Assembly: GCA_949743325.1 (NCBI GenBank)
Contig: CATJTQ010000102.1
Coordinates: 1 to 55,948, forward strand
From: an uncultured Lachnospiraceae bacterium
Lineage (GTDB): Bacteria; Bacillota; Clostridia; Lachnospirales; Lachnospiraceae
Length of the DNA: 55,948 nt
Reading direction: 5' to 3'
Positions within the stretch are counted from its first letter, which is position 1; each line of letters begins with the position of its first letter. The position numbers and the translations under genes were made by a program. The notes beneath the pieces were generated by a model. That model did not search any database. It was given only the letters and a program-made list of their open reading frames with translations, and was not told the DNA's origin. This document shows positions 27,238 through 36,480 of this stretch, in pieces.

Positions 27238-28317
27238 ATGAAAAAATTTGCTTTTTATTTACCACAATTTCATGAGACAGAAGAAAATAATGAATGGTGG
27301 GGAAAAGGTTTTACTGAATGGACAAATGTAAAGAAGGCCGCTCCTTTATTTAAAGGACATAATCAGCCTGTAAAACCATTAAATAATAATTATTATAATC
27401 TTTTAGATAAAGAAACTGTTGAATGGCAGACAGATTTAATGAAAAAATATAATATCGACGGTTTAATTTATTATCACTATTATTTTTGCGGAAAATTATT
27501 GTTGGAAAAACCGGCGGAAAACCTATTAAAATGGAAAGAAATTAACCAACCTTTTTTCTTCTGCTGGGGAAATCACACTTGGAATAGAGCATGGAAGGGC
27601 AGCAGAGAGGTGTTGATAGAACAACGGTATGGTGATGAAAAAGAATGGGAAAAGCATTTTAATTATCTTCTTCCTTTTTTTAAAGATGAAAGATATGAAA
27701 AAAGAAACAATAAACCATTGTTTATGATATATAACGCAATATTTCCAGAGAAGAAACAATTATTTGATTATTTTGACAAAAAGTGCAGGGAAAATGGTTT
27801 CGACGGTTTATGTTTAATAGAAACTTATCAATATAATGTAAATAAAAAAAGAATGGAAGAATTTAGCCGCGATATGTGCAAGGAAACTGAGTTTATGTTT
27901 TTCAGGGAGGCTTCCGTGGCAAAGGAAATATATTTAAATAAATTTAGTTACTTGCCTCTAAGAATAATCAGGAAAGTTCTGAGGACGTTAAATAAATATA
28001 AACTTTGTTCATATGTTCAGACATATAGCGGTAATGCATTATATAAACATATGATATACAGTGAACCGACGGCCGAAAATATTATACGGGGTTTGTTTTT
28101 TGAATGGGATAACACACCAAGACATGGAAGCCGAGGATATATAATAACTCCGCCCAGAAAGAAACTTTTTTTTCAATTTATGGATATGCTTAAAGAGGAA
28201 GAATATGTTTTTATAAATGCATGGAATGAATGGGCTGAGGGAATGATGCTTGAACCAACAGAACACAATAAATATAAATATTTAGAATGGGTTAAGGAAT
28301 GGACAGATATGCATTAG
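27238..28317 (+). CDS. WbsX-like glycosyltransferase (GH99-like domain)
   Basis: A 359-residue protein with the WbsX family signature: FYLPQFHETEENNEWWGKGF at the start, WTNVKKAAPLFKGHNQP, IDGLIYYHYYFCGK, CWGNHTWNRAW, and AWNEWAEGMMLEP near the C-terminus. These TIM-barrel proteins resemble endo-alpha-mannosidase family GH99 and occur in O-antigen and capsule clusters, where they are annotated as lipopolysaccharide biosynthesis or transferase proteins. Whether they build or trim glycans is unsettled. GAGGAAG precedes the ATG, after a 79-bp gap that looks empty. Confidence 0.83.
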   Translation: MKKFAFYLPQFHETEENNEWWGKGFTEWTNVKKAAPLFKGHNQPVKPLNNNYYNLLDKETVEWQTDLMKKYNIDGLIYYHYYFCGKLLLEKPAENLLKWKEINQPFFFCWGNHTWNRAWKGSREVLIEQRYGDEKEWEKHFNYLLPFFKDERYEKRNNKPLFMIYNAIFPEKKQLFDYFDKKCRENGFDGLCLIETYQYNVNKKRMEEFSRDMCKETEFMFFREASVAKEIYLNKFSYLPLRIIRKVLRTLNKYKLCSYVQTYSGNALYKHMIYSEPTAENIIRGLFFEWDNTPRHGSRGYIITPPRKKLFFQFMDMLKEEEYVFINAWNEWAEGMMLEPTEHNKYKYLEWVKEWTDMH

Positions 28318-28348
28318 CAGTAATAGTTTGGAAGGGAAATGAGAAGTT

Positions 28349-28966
28349 ATGCTTGGCAGTTTGAAAAATCGATGGGAATGGCATAAATTTGCAAGAGAAT
28401 GGAGAAACAGAAACAGTCATAATGAGACCTATGCTGAAAATATGTTTGATATGAATTGTGTTCAAGTAGGTAATTATACTTATGGAACATTGTATGTATT
28501 AAATTTTAATACGTTTGAAAAGTTAACAATAGGTAATTTTTGTTCTGTTGGGCCTCATGTTTCATTTATTCTTAATGCGGACCATCATTTAGATAATATT
28601 TCGACATTTCCATTTAAAGTTAAGTGTTTAAAAACAGAACAGTATGAAGGTGTTTCAAAGGGAGATATTGTTATTGATGATGATGTATGGATTGGATGCG
28701 GCGTAACAATTTTATCAGGAGTGCATATAGGTCAAGGAGCTGTCATAGCAGCAGGAGCTGTAGTTACAAAAGATATACCCCCATATGCAATTGTTGGAGG
28801 AAATCCTGCTAAAATAATAAAATATCGTTTTGATTCTGAAAAGATCAAGGAGTTGTTAAAAATAGATTATTCAAAATTAACAAAAGAAATGGTTGAAAAA
28901 AATATTGATAATTTATACTGTCATTTTGAAAATAAAAAACAATTAAATTGGTTACCAAAAAAATAA
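28349..28966 (+). CDS. CatB-type hexapeptide O-acetyltransferase
   Basis: A 205-residue left-handed beta-helix acetyltransferase of the xenobiotic/CatB type. It shows hexapeptide repeats (IGNFCSVGPHVSFI; IVIDDDVWIGCGVTILSGV; IGQGAVIAAGAVV), the NADHHLDNI loop with the catalytic histidine, and PPYAIVGGNPAKII. It would transfer acetyl from acetyl-CoA to a sugar hydroxyl. It is followed by a SGNH hydrolase remnant and, further on, membrane acyltransferases, so the right-hand polymer is probably O-acetylated in several ways. Confidence 0.87.
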   Translation: MLGSLKNRWEWHKFAREWRNRNSHNETYAENMFDMNCVQVGNYTYGTLYVLNFNTFEKLTIGNFCSVGPHVSFILNADHHLDNISTFPFKVKCLKTEQYEGVSKGDIVIDDDVWIGCGVTILSGVHIGQGAVIAAGAVVTKDIPPYAIVGGNPAKIIKYRFDSEKIKELLKIDYSKLTKEMVEKNIDNLYCHFENKKQLNWLPKK

Positions 28967-29011
28967 TTTAAACAAATTAAAAAAATCAACTTGACAGAAA
29001 GGATAAAAATA

Positions 29012-29820
29012 ATGAAACTTTTTGACAGACAAAGCGTTTTCTGTTAGGGGGGGTATTAGTTCTTATAATTAGTATACTTTGTGCGTTTGTAGTATACAAT
29101 TTTATTAAACATGAAAAATACCAATCTGAACAACTTGCTATGATATCAAATAAAGAGGCTTACCTTGAAGAAAAATTAAAGCAAGTTACAGATTATTATA
29201 ATTATGATACTCAATATAAAGATAACACATATAATTATTTAGCTATAGGAAATAGTTTGACAAAAATAACAAGCTGGGATAGAGGAATTTGTTCAACACA
29301 GCCTGACAATGATTATTTCCATTTAGTAAAGAGTGACTTACAAAAAACATATGGGGAAGTTACTGCATATGCATATAATTTTTCAGTATGGGAAAGAAGT
29401 TCGTCCCGTGATACAACATTAGACTTAATAGATGTATATTTAAATGAAAAACTGGATTTAGTTACCCTGCAGCTGGGAGAGAATGCTGCAGATTTGTCTA
29501 ATTATAAAGAAGATATGAAAAATTTAATTGAGTATATAAAAGAAAAAGCCCCTAAAGCAACAATCATTCTTATTGGAGATTTCTGGAATGTAAAAAAGAA
29601 TGTTTTAAGAGAACAGGCTGCTATGGATGAAGGTATTAAATTTGCTGACTTATCAGAAATTATTGGTGAGAAAGAGTATCAGTCAAAGACTGGGACAGCC
29701 TGTTATTTGGAAGATGGATCTACAGTAAAAGTTTCTAAAGAGGCTGCTGCACATCCTGGAGATAAAGGGATGAAATATATTGCTGATTCAATAATAAGTC
29801 AAATAATTTCCAAGCAGTAA
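29012..29820 (+). pseudogene. SGNH/GDSL-type hydrolase with disrupted N-terminus at a poly-G tract
   Basis: A well-placed ATG (29012, with AGAAAGGA upstream) opens a frame that meets TAG at 29045, at the edge of a 7-G tract. Downstream of the tract the protein continues in another frame: a membrane anchor (VLVLIISILCAFVVYNF), then a SGNH domain with GNSLT, LQLGENAAD and a late HPGDKGMKYI block. The first in-frame ATG for the intact part is 29140, giving 226 residues without the anchor. The gene looks off or decayed. If active it would be a surface-anchored esterase or acyltransferase, perhaps acting on O-acetyl groups. A sequencing error at the homopolymer is possible. Confidence 0.7.
29047..29053 (+). 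repeat. Poly-G tract (7 G) at the SGNH hydrolase start
   Basis: Seven Gs between TTA and TATTAG. Upstream and downstream coding frames do not agree across it. An 8-G tract would join the ATG 29012 frame to the anchor frame, but the TAG just before the tract would still have to be a sense codon. Compare the 9-G tracts at 33457, 39701 and 47794. Confidence 0.6.
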
Positions 29821-29887
29821 ATTGAAATATAATACTTTAGAATGAATTATAGAATTGTTATTATAACAATAATAAAGGAATGTGGTT

Positions 29888-30850
29888 ATGAACATAACAA
29901 TATTAGGTGCTGCCGGATTTATAGGTACGAATTTGACTATTCAACTGGCAAAGGATAATCAAAATAAAATATTATTGGCAGATAAAAAGATTGAATTCTT
30001 TAATCATATCAAAGCAATGAATTTAAGAAATGTGAATTTTACAGAAGCAGATTTTGATCTATCCTTTGATATGTATAAGCTGCTTGAAGGACAGGATATT
30101 GTATACCATTTAGTCAGCAGTACGGTGCCGACAACCTCAAATCAGCATATTTCTCAAGAGTTGATGGAAAATGTGGTATTTTCGTCTAATTTGTTAGATG
30201 CATGTGTTCGTGCAGGAGTTAAGAAAGTCATTTTTATTTCATCAGGAGGAACTGTATACGGCAGAGAAGGCAGTTGTCCTCTGAGCGAGGAGATGCCTAC
30301 AAAACCTATAAGTTCTTACGGTATACAAAAGATTACAATAGAGAAATTGTTATATTTATATGAATATATGTATGGGTTGGATTATAGAATAATTAGACTT
30401 TCCAATCCGTATGGACCATACCAGAGGCCCAATGGAATTCTCGGAGCGGTAACTACATTTTCGTATAAGGCTCTAATGGGTGAGCCTATTATTGTATATG
30501 GGGATGGTTCTGTAGTAAGAGATTTTATTTACATAGATGATGCTGTCAGGGGATTGTTAAATATAGCAGAATCAGAATGTAATGAAAAAACTTATAATCT
30601 TGGATGCGGATATGGGACAAGTATTCGCACTGTACTGGAAACTTTGCAGGAGGTTATAGGCAAAACATTAGATATAAAATATCAGGAGGGACGAGCTGTT
30701 GATGTTCCTATTAATTATTTAGATATAAGCAGATATGAGGAGAATTTTGGAACATTTAATCCTATATCACTGAAATCAGGAATTAAGAAAACAATTGATT
30801 TTATGACTAGACAATATAAATTAGAAGATCGAGAGGCCATAAATGGATAA
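29888..30850 (+). CDS. NAD-dependent epimerase/dehydratase (UDP-glucose 4-epimerase-like)
   Basis: An extended SDR of about 320 residues with GAAGFIGTN at the N-terminus, FISSGGTVYG, SSYGIQK (YxxxK), RLSNPYGPYQRP and VVRDFIYIDDAVRG. It resembles UDP-glucose/UDP-GlcNAc 4-epimerases and should act on a nucleotide sugar. ATG 29888 is preferred over the GTG at 29882 because AAAGGAA lies seven bases upstream of it. It overlaps the next gene by eight bases, so the two are translationally coupled. Confidence 0.83.
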   Translation: MNITILGAAGFIGTNLTIQLAKDNQNKILLADKKIEFFNHIKAMNLRNVNFTEADFDLSFDMYKLLEGQDIVYHLVSSTVPTTSNQHISQELMENVVFSSNLLDACVRAGVKKVIFISSGGTVYGREGSCPLSEEMPTKPISSYGIQKITIEKLLYLYEYMYGLDYRIIRLSNPYGPYQRPNGILGAVTTFSYKALMGEPIIVYGDGSVVRDFIYIDDAVRGLLNIAESECNEKTYNLGCGYGTSIRTVLETLQEVIGKTLDIKYQEGRAVDVPINYLDISRYEENFGTFNPISLKSGIKKTIDFMTRQYKLEDREAING

Positions 30851-31784
30851 TAATAAATGTCTGTTATCATTATGTATTCCTACCAATGGAATTACGGAGT
30901 GGGTATTTCCCGTTATAGAAAGTATTTTAAATCAGGGCATTTCGCAGGAATTATATGAGATATGTATTTCTGATAATGGAACTAATGAAGAGTTTTATTT
31001 GAAAATGCAGGAGTATATAACAAAATATAATAATATTCGATATCAAAGATCACAAACAGAAGGTTTCTTAAATCAGCTGGAGAATTTTAAGATGACTTCA
31101 GGAAAATTTATTAAATTTGTAAATCATCGAACGGTGTTTAGAGAAGGTACTTTACAATATTTATTATCTGTTGTGGAAAAAAATATAGAAACATCTCCTG
31201 TAATATTTTTTTCTAATGGGAATCTAACAATGCATCAAGAGCAGTTGGAAACAGATTCTTTTAATTTATATGTAAGAAATTTATCATATTATTCATCATG
31301 GTCAGGAGGTATTTCTTTTTGGGAAAAAGATAAAGAAAATGTTTTGTCCTTAAGTGAATACAATTCACTGTTTCCGCATACGGATATTTTATTTGCTGAT
31401 AAATATAATTCAAAATATATTATCGACAATAAAAAGATTATGGATGAACTGCCTACTGACAATACTAAAAAGGGAAGATATAATCTTTTTTATGCGTTTT
31501 CAGTAGAATATTTATGTATAATACTAAAACTATTAAGAGAAAAGTTTATAGATTACAATACGTTTGAATATGTAAAGAAACAAAATGAAAAGTTTTTAGT
31601 TGAGTTATATTATAGCTATATTATAAGAAAAAATCCTGCCTCTTATCTGTTAGACGACTATAAGAAACACTTGAATGTATTTTACAGCCATAAAAATATT
31701 AAGTTAAAGGCAATGTGTTTAGTTTTTAAATCCCTTTCAATTAAGATAAAAAGAATATTTACAAGAGGGAATGCTGATGATTAG
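30843..31784 (+). CDS. Family 2-like glycosyltransferase
   Basis: A 313-residue GT-A type protein with LLSLCIPTNGITEWVFPVI, then ISDNGTNEEF and an atypical acceptor region. FIKFVNHRTVF stands where family 2 enzymes usually have a DxD metal motif, so the metal site is not obvious. It is related to the glycosyltransferase A superfamily by its N-terminal pattern. It is coupled to the epimerase upstream and the GT92 gene downstream by 8-bp overlaps on both sides. Moderately confident of the family, not of the substrate. Confidence 0.65.
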   Translation: MDNNKCLLSLCIPTNGITEWVFPVIESILNQGISQELYEICISDNGTNEEFYLKMQEYITKYNNIRYQRSQTEGFLNQLENFKMTSGKFIKFVNHRTVFREGTLQYLLSVVEKNIETSPVIFFSNGNLTMHQEQLETDSFNLYVRNLSYYSSWSGGISFWEKDKENVLSLSEYNSLFPHTDILFADKYNSKYIIDNKKIMDELPTDNTKKGRYNLFYAFSVEYLCIILKLLREKFIDYNTFEYVKKQNEKFLVELYYSYIIRKNPASYLLDDYKKHLNVFYSHKNIKLKAMCLVFKSLSIKIKRIFTRGNADD

Positions 31785-32751
31785 AAAAGAAAATAAATAT
31801 TTTATATATGACCATCCAAAGAATATTACATGGAAGTATTTTATAAAAAAATTCCTTTTTTCAATGGAGGCTTTATATTTTAAAACATTGATGAAATTTA
31901 TACATCCAAGTAATGTTTCCGATAAAAAGAATTATAAAGTATCTATCTGTGCGATTTTTAAAGATGAGGCGAAATATTTAAAAGAGTGGATAGAGTTTCA
32001 TCGCGTTGTTGGTATAGATCATTTTTATATGTATAATAATTTTTCTTCAGATAATTATAAAGATATATTATCTCCGTATATTGATGAGGGAATTGTGGAT
32101 CTGATAGACTGGCCTGTTAAGCAGGGACAGATTAAGGCTTATGAAGATTGTATATCTAAATATAAAGATGAGACTAAGTGGATAGGCTTTATTGATATAG
32201 ATGAATTTATTGTTCCCAAAGATGAAGATTCAGTATATGGATGCCTTGAAAAATTTGATAATAAATGTCCAGCAGTAATAGTTTACTGGAAGCTATTTGG
32301 TTCCTCAGGTAAAATAAACCGTAACCGAAACGGACTTGTTTGTGAAGACTTTACTCACTGTTGGAAAAAATATGATGAAGTGGGAAAATGTTTCTATAAT
32401 ACAGATTATTGTTATGATTCTACAAAAACACATAGTTCTACAATACATCATTATATGTGGGGAGTTTATAGAGATATAGAACTGCCGCCAATGAATCTGC
32501 ATGAAAAAGTCTGTATTAGAAATGGTATAAATCCTTTTCGGAGTAAAGATTTTTCTATGCAGATAAATCATTACTTTACAAAGTCCTATAAAGAATATGG
32601 TGAAAAAAAAGCTAAAGGTGACGTATATTTTGAAATTAATCCTCATGACGAAGCTTACTTTCACAGACATGATATGCTTTGTCAAGGAACAGATTATCAT
32701 ATTTTCAAATATATGATTCAATTAAAGAAGAGGATGAAGTTGGATGAGTGA
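31777..32751 (+). CDS. Family 92-type glycosyltransferase
   Basis: About 324 residues. VSICAIFKDEAKYLKEWIEF followed by HFYMYNNFSSDN, IDWP and the metal-binding FIDIDEFIVP is the signature of glycosyltransferase family 92 and related DUF23 proteins, whose characterised eukaryotic members transfer galactose. ATG 31777 is chosen because GAGGGA lies six bases upstream; the first ATG (31771) is too close. It overlaps its neighbours at both ends. It likely adds a sugar side branch of the right-hand polymer. Confidence 0.82.
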   Translation: MIRKENKYFIYDHPKNITWKYFIKKFLFSMEALYFKTLMKFIHPSNVSDKKNYKVSICAIFKDEAKYLKEWIEFHRVVGIDHFYMYNNFSSDNYKDILSPYIDEGIVDLIDWPVKQGQIKAYEDCISKYKDETKWIGFIDIDEFIVPKDEDSVYGCLEKFDNKCPAVIVYWKLFGSSGKINRNRNGLVCEDFTHCWKKYDEVGKCFYNTDYCYDSTKTHSSTIHHYMWGVYRDIELPPMNLHEKVCIRNGINPFRSKDFSMQINHYFTKSYKEYGEKKAKGDVYFEINPHDEAYFHRHDMLCQGTDYHIFKYMIQLKKRMKLDE

Positions 32752-33886
32752 ACAAAAGATTGGATATGATAAGGCACTGAATCGTCAGTCTAATTTTGAA
32801 TTGATGAGAATTGCAGCTATGATTATGATTGTTGCACATCATTTTTCTGTACATGGAGGATTCGACTTTAACCAGACATCAGTAACATTTAATCAGGTTT
32901 GGATACAATTCCTTCGGTTTGGCGGCAAAATTGGCGTGGATATTTTTGTGTTATTATCAGGTTACTTTTTAGTTACGGCGAAAAAACTTAATATTAAGAA
33001 AATTATCAGGTTCTGGGGACAGGTATTCTTTTATTCTGTTATCTTCTTTATTGTATTTCTATTAATATTTAGAAATAATTTAACAACAATGGAATTAATA
33101 AAAAATACAATAAAAGATTTTATGCCAATTACATTCAGAGGTGCATGGTTTGCAAGTACATATTTTGTATTGTATTTACTATCGCCTTATATCAATAGGC
33201 TAATATATTCATTGGATAAAAGGGCATTGGAAAAGCTGCTTCTGTTAATGACTGTATTGTGGTGTATTTTACCAACTATTACGACAGAACAATATCAGTC
33301 AAATACATTTATTATATTTGTTTATTTATATATATTGGCGGGGTATTTAAGATTATATGACAATAAAATAATCAATGCCAAGACAGCTTTTGGGGCAGCA
33401 GCTTTAATTAGCCTCTTATCGTTTTCTGTAACGCTTATATGCGATTTTTTCGGAGTGGGGGGGGGTAGAGAGGGGAATTTACTTGCTTCATACGCAACAT
33501 ACTTGTATGAGATTAACACAATTCCTACTATCCTTATATCTCTATGTATATTTATTGGATTTAAAAATCTTAAAGTTAAGAACAGTAAAATTATCAATAA
33601 AATTGCCTCCGCAACTTTTGGTGTATATTTAATTCATGATAATGTACATATGAGAGAAATATTATGGTCTCATATTTTTAGATGTTCTGATTATAGTAAT
33701 AGTAAATTGCTGGTGTTATATTCTATTTTTGTCATTACAGTTGTTTTCTTAACAGGAACAATAATTGAATTAATTAGAATTAAAATAGTGGAAAAACAAT
33801 ATATAAAATTTATAGATTGGCTTGAAGCAGCTATTAAAAAATCTACATCGGCAAAATTTCAAAAAGTAATACAGTTTTTTAAATAG
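32744..33886 (+). CDS. Membrane O-acyltransferase (Acyl_transf_3 family) with internal 9-G tract
   Basis: A 380-residue integral membrane protein with about ten helices. The N-terminal NFELMRIAAMIMIVAHHFSV carries the conserved arginine and the histidine pair of OafA/WecH-type acyltransferases. It would acetylate or succinylate a polysaccharide sugar at the membrane. A run of nine Gs (33457-33465) encodes part of GVGGGREG, a loop between helices near residue 240. A change of one or two Gs would shift the frame and truncate the protein by about a third. In this sequence the gene is in frame (ON). Confidence 0.88.
   Translation: MSEQKIGYDKALNRQSNFELMRIAAMIMIVAHHFSVHGGFDFNQTSVTFNQVWIQFLRFGGKIGVDIFVLLSGYFLVTAKKLNIKKIIRFWGQVFFYSVIFFIVFLLIFRNNLTTMELIKNTIKDFMPITFRGAWFASTYFVLYLLSPYINRLIYSLDKRALEKLLLLMTVLWCILPTITTEQYQSNTFIIFVYLYILAGYLRLYDNKIINAKTAFGAAALISLLSFSVTLICDFFGVGGGREGNLLASYATYLYEINTIPTILISLCIFIGFKNLKVKNSKIINKIASATFGVYLIHDNVHMREILWSHIFRCSDYSNSKLLVLYSIFVITVVFLTGTIIELIRIKIVEKQYIKFIDWLEAAIKKSTSAKFQKVIQFFK
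33457..33465 (+). repeat. Poly-G tract (9 G) inside acyltransferase gene
   Basis: Nine consecutive Gs in otherwise very AT-rich coding sequence, read as GTG-GGG-GGG-GGT in frame. This is a typical substrate for slipped-strand mispairing. The present length keeps the gene open. Confidence 0.85.
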
Positions 33887-33899
33887 GAGAGTCTTAACT

Positions 33900-35003
33900 A
33901 TGAATAAATATGATGTAGGTATACTAACTTTTTGGAATGTTCCTAACTATGGAACATTTGCCCAGGCATATGCACTGCAGAGAACATTGGATAAGATACT
34001 GAGTTCAAAAGATGTCCGTCAGATTGCTTATTTGGATGAACATCATTATAACTGTTATTATAACAAACCTGCATTATATAAAATATGGTCACGGTATTTT
34101 TGGCTTGAAAAATTAGTTGGATTAAAAAATAAAAGAGAAATTGCTGAGAAAGAAAAAAATTTTAAAACAAGCTATCTGACTATAAAACATACAGAGGAGA
34201 TGAGCAAAGAACGCTTAAAAGGTACTCAGTTTAAGTATGTGGTACTTGGAAGTGATATTATTTGGGATTATACTATTGGAGTTTTTAACAGAGATAAGTT
34301 TTTATTTGGAAATAATTTTTTATCAGACAGAAAAATTTCATATGCAGCCAGTTTTGGAACTGTGAATGAAAATAATTCGGACTTTCCGGAATATGTCACT
34401 GATGGTTTGAAGGATATATATAGAATATCTGTCAGGGATAAAAAATCTGCCGATATTGTTGAAAAAATAACGGGGCAAAGACCAACTATTGTGTTAGATC
34501 CTGTATGGATGTGGGATTTTAATGCAGACAATAATGTTATTGAGCCGGAGATTGATAATTATATTGCAGTGTACGGACAAGATTTTTCACAGGAATTTAT
34601 AAATAATTTAATTTCATTTGCTAAAGAAAACAATAAGAAAATAGTTGCTCTTGACTGTAACAATGATAACTATTCATGGTGTGATGTACTTATTAAACAA
34701 AAAGATATGTCACCATATCAATGGTTTGGCTTTTTTAAGGGAGCTGATTATATTGCAACAAGTACATTTCACGGATTGACATTTGGTCTGGTTTTTGAGA
34801 AAAAAATAGCATTTTATAAAACAGATTTTATTATGGCTAAAGTCAGTGACTTTTTAAAACAAATAGATATTTATGATTTGTTTGATAATAAAAATGATGT
34901 TAAAAAAATGTTAAATGAAGATTGGGATTATACAACTATCAATAAATTTATAGATAATGAGAGGGCTAAGTCATGTGCTTTTATAAAGGAGGCATTCCAG
35001 TAA
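33900..35003 (+). CDS. Polysaccharide pyruvyl transferase family protein
   Basis: A 367-residue protein with GILTFWNVPNYGTFAQAYAL at the N-terminus, VVLGSDIIWDY, SYAASFGTV and TSTFHGLTFGLVF, the PF04230 pattern of the subgroup that occurs next to FrhB-like ferredoxin proteins. It would add a pyruvate ketal or act as a transferase. Two genes downstream lies such an FrhB-like protein (36481), a recurrent pairing in EPS clusters. AGGAGAG precedes the ATG. Confidence 0.85.
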   Translation: MNKYDVGILTFWNVPNYGTFAQAYALQRTLDKILSSKDVRQIAYLDEHHYNCYYNKPALYKIWSRYFWLEKLVGLKNKREIAEKEKNFKTSYLTIKHTEEMSKERLKGTQFKYVVLGSDIIWDYTIGVFNRDKFLFGNNFLSDRKISYAASFGTVNENNSDFPEYVTDGLKDIYRISVRDKKSADIVEKITGQRPTIVLDPVWMWDFNADNNVIEPEIDNYIAVYGQDFSQEFINNLISFAKENNKKIVALDCNNDNYSWCDVLIKQKDMSPYQWFGFFKGADYIATSTFHGLTFGLVFEKKIAFYKTDFIMAKVSDFLKQIDIYDLFDNKNDVKKMLNEDWDYTTINKFIDNERAKSCAFIKEAFQ

Positions 35004-35009
35004 CCAATT

Positions 35010-36464
35010 ATGAATAATGGAAAAAAGGAAGTTCTTAGCGGATTATTTTGGAAATTTTCAGAACGAATGCTCGCTCAAATTGTTTCTGCTGTTGTAGCAG
35101 TTGTGTTGGCAAGAATTTTATCTCCTAGCGAGTATGGAACAATTTCATTAGTTACAGTGTTTATAACCATAGCCAATGTATTTGTTACAAGTGGTTTCGG
35201 AACTGCATTAATTCAGAAAAAAGAGGCTGATAATGTTGATTTTTCAACAATATTTTATTTTAATATTATCTTTTCTCTTTTTATTTATTTTGTGTTATTT
35301 ATTGGTGCTGGTTTTATTGCAGCTTTTTATAAGATGCCGATATTGGTTTCTGTACTAAGAGTTTTAGCGTTAAGCATACCAATTATGGGCATTAACTCTG
35401 TACAGCAGGCCTATGTTTCCCGAGAGATGATATTTAAAAAGTTTTTTTATTCCACATTGGGGGGAACATTATTTTCAGGCGTAGTTGGAATAGCTATGGC
35501 GTACATGGGTTTCGGTGTATGGGCTCTTGTAGCACAATCTTTGACTAATACACTTATTGATACTATAGTACTTCATCTTACAATAAGCTGGCGTCCTATT
35601 AAAGCATTTTCATTTGACAGACTGCGTAGTTTGTTTGATTATGGGTGGAAACTGCTTATCCAAAGCCTTATATTAAATATCTATGCAAGTCTACGAAGTT
35701 TGGTAATTGGCAAAGTATATACAACTGCTGATCTTGCTTATTATACAAAAGGCTGTCAATACCCTCAGTTAATATGTACCAATATTGATACTGCTATGAA
35801 TAGTGCGTTATTTCCAGCAATGTCTAAAGAACAATCGTCAATTGAGCGGGTAAAGTCAATGGCGCGCAGAACAACTAAATTAAGTTCTTATATTATGAGC
35901 CCGCTTTTGATAGGTCTTATGGCTGTAGCAGAACCTTTTATATCAATTTTGCTGACAGATAAGTGGCTGCCGGCGGTTCCTTTTCTAAGAATAATATGTA
36001 TAGTATTATTGCTGCGTGCGCCTCAAACAGCTATACTGCAAGCAATAAAGGCAGTTGGACGAAGTGATGCCGTGTTGAAAATGGATATACCGATAAGACT
36101 TTTTGCCTTAATAATTTTGTTTGTTTCAGTTAAATATGGCGTTATATATGTTGCTGTATCAGAAATAATTACAACATTAGCTGCAACAGTATTATATATA
36201 ATTGTCGGACAAAGAATAATCGGTTATAAAGCAGGTGAAGTCTGTTTAGATTTTGGAATTAATATAATACTTTCAGCTGTAATGGGCATAGGAGTGTGGC
36301 TTTTAGGTAAAGTATTAGTTAGTTCAAATATCATTCTTATATTAGTTCAGATTATTGTTGGATTTATATGTTATATTTTTCTTTCTATTGTGACGCGCAA
36401 TGAAAATATGCTTTATATTTTACAAGAAATTAGACAGTTAATAAGGAGAAGAAAAAAGAACTGA
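35010..36464 (+). CDS. Polysaccharide flippase (Wzx, PST/WzxC type)
   Basis: A 484-residue membrane protein with about 13-14 hydrophobic helices. VLSGLFWKFSERMLAQIVSA, VLARILSPSEYGTISLVTVF and a central FDYGWKLLIQSLILN are characteristic of the WzxC/MOP exporter group. It should flip the lipid-linked repeat of the right-hand polymer. The nearest good ribosome binding site (AAGGAGG, inside the end of the previous gene) is rather far, about 17 bases from the ATG at 35010, so translation may be coupled. Confidence 0.9.
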   Translation: MNNGKKEVLSGLFWKFSERMLAQIVSAVVAVVLARILSPSEYGTISLVTVFITIANVFVTSGFGTALIQKKEADNVDFSTIFYFNIIFSLFIYFVLFIGAGFIAAFYKMPILVSVLRVLALSIPIMGINSVQQAYVSREMIFKKFFYSTLGGTLFSGVVGIAMAYMGFGVWALVAQSLTNTLIDTIVLHLTISWRPIKAFSFDRLRSLFDYGWKLLIQSLILNIYASLRSLVIGKVYTTADLAYYTKGCQYPQLICTNIDTAMNSALFPAMSKEQSSIERVKSMARRTTKLSSYIMSPLLIGLMAVAEPFISILLTDKWLPAVPFLRIICIVLLLRAPQTAILQAIKAVGRSDAVLKMDIPIRLFALIILFVSVKYGVIYVAVSEIITTLAATVLYIIVGQRIIGYKAGEVCLDFGINIILSAVMGIGVWLLGKVLVSSNIILILVQIIVGFICYIFLSIVTRNENMLYILQEIRQLIRRRKKN

Positions 36465-36480
36465 GAACAGAGGTGGACTT

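Noticed and set aside
32305-32721. 138-codon minus-strand frame
   Set aside because: It is a shadow of the GT92 gene, whose motifs are clear on the plus strand.
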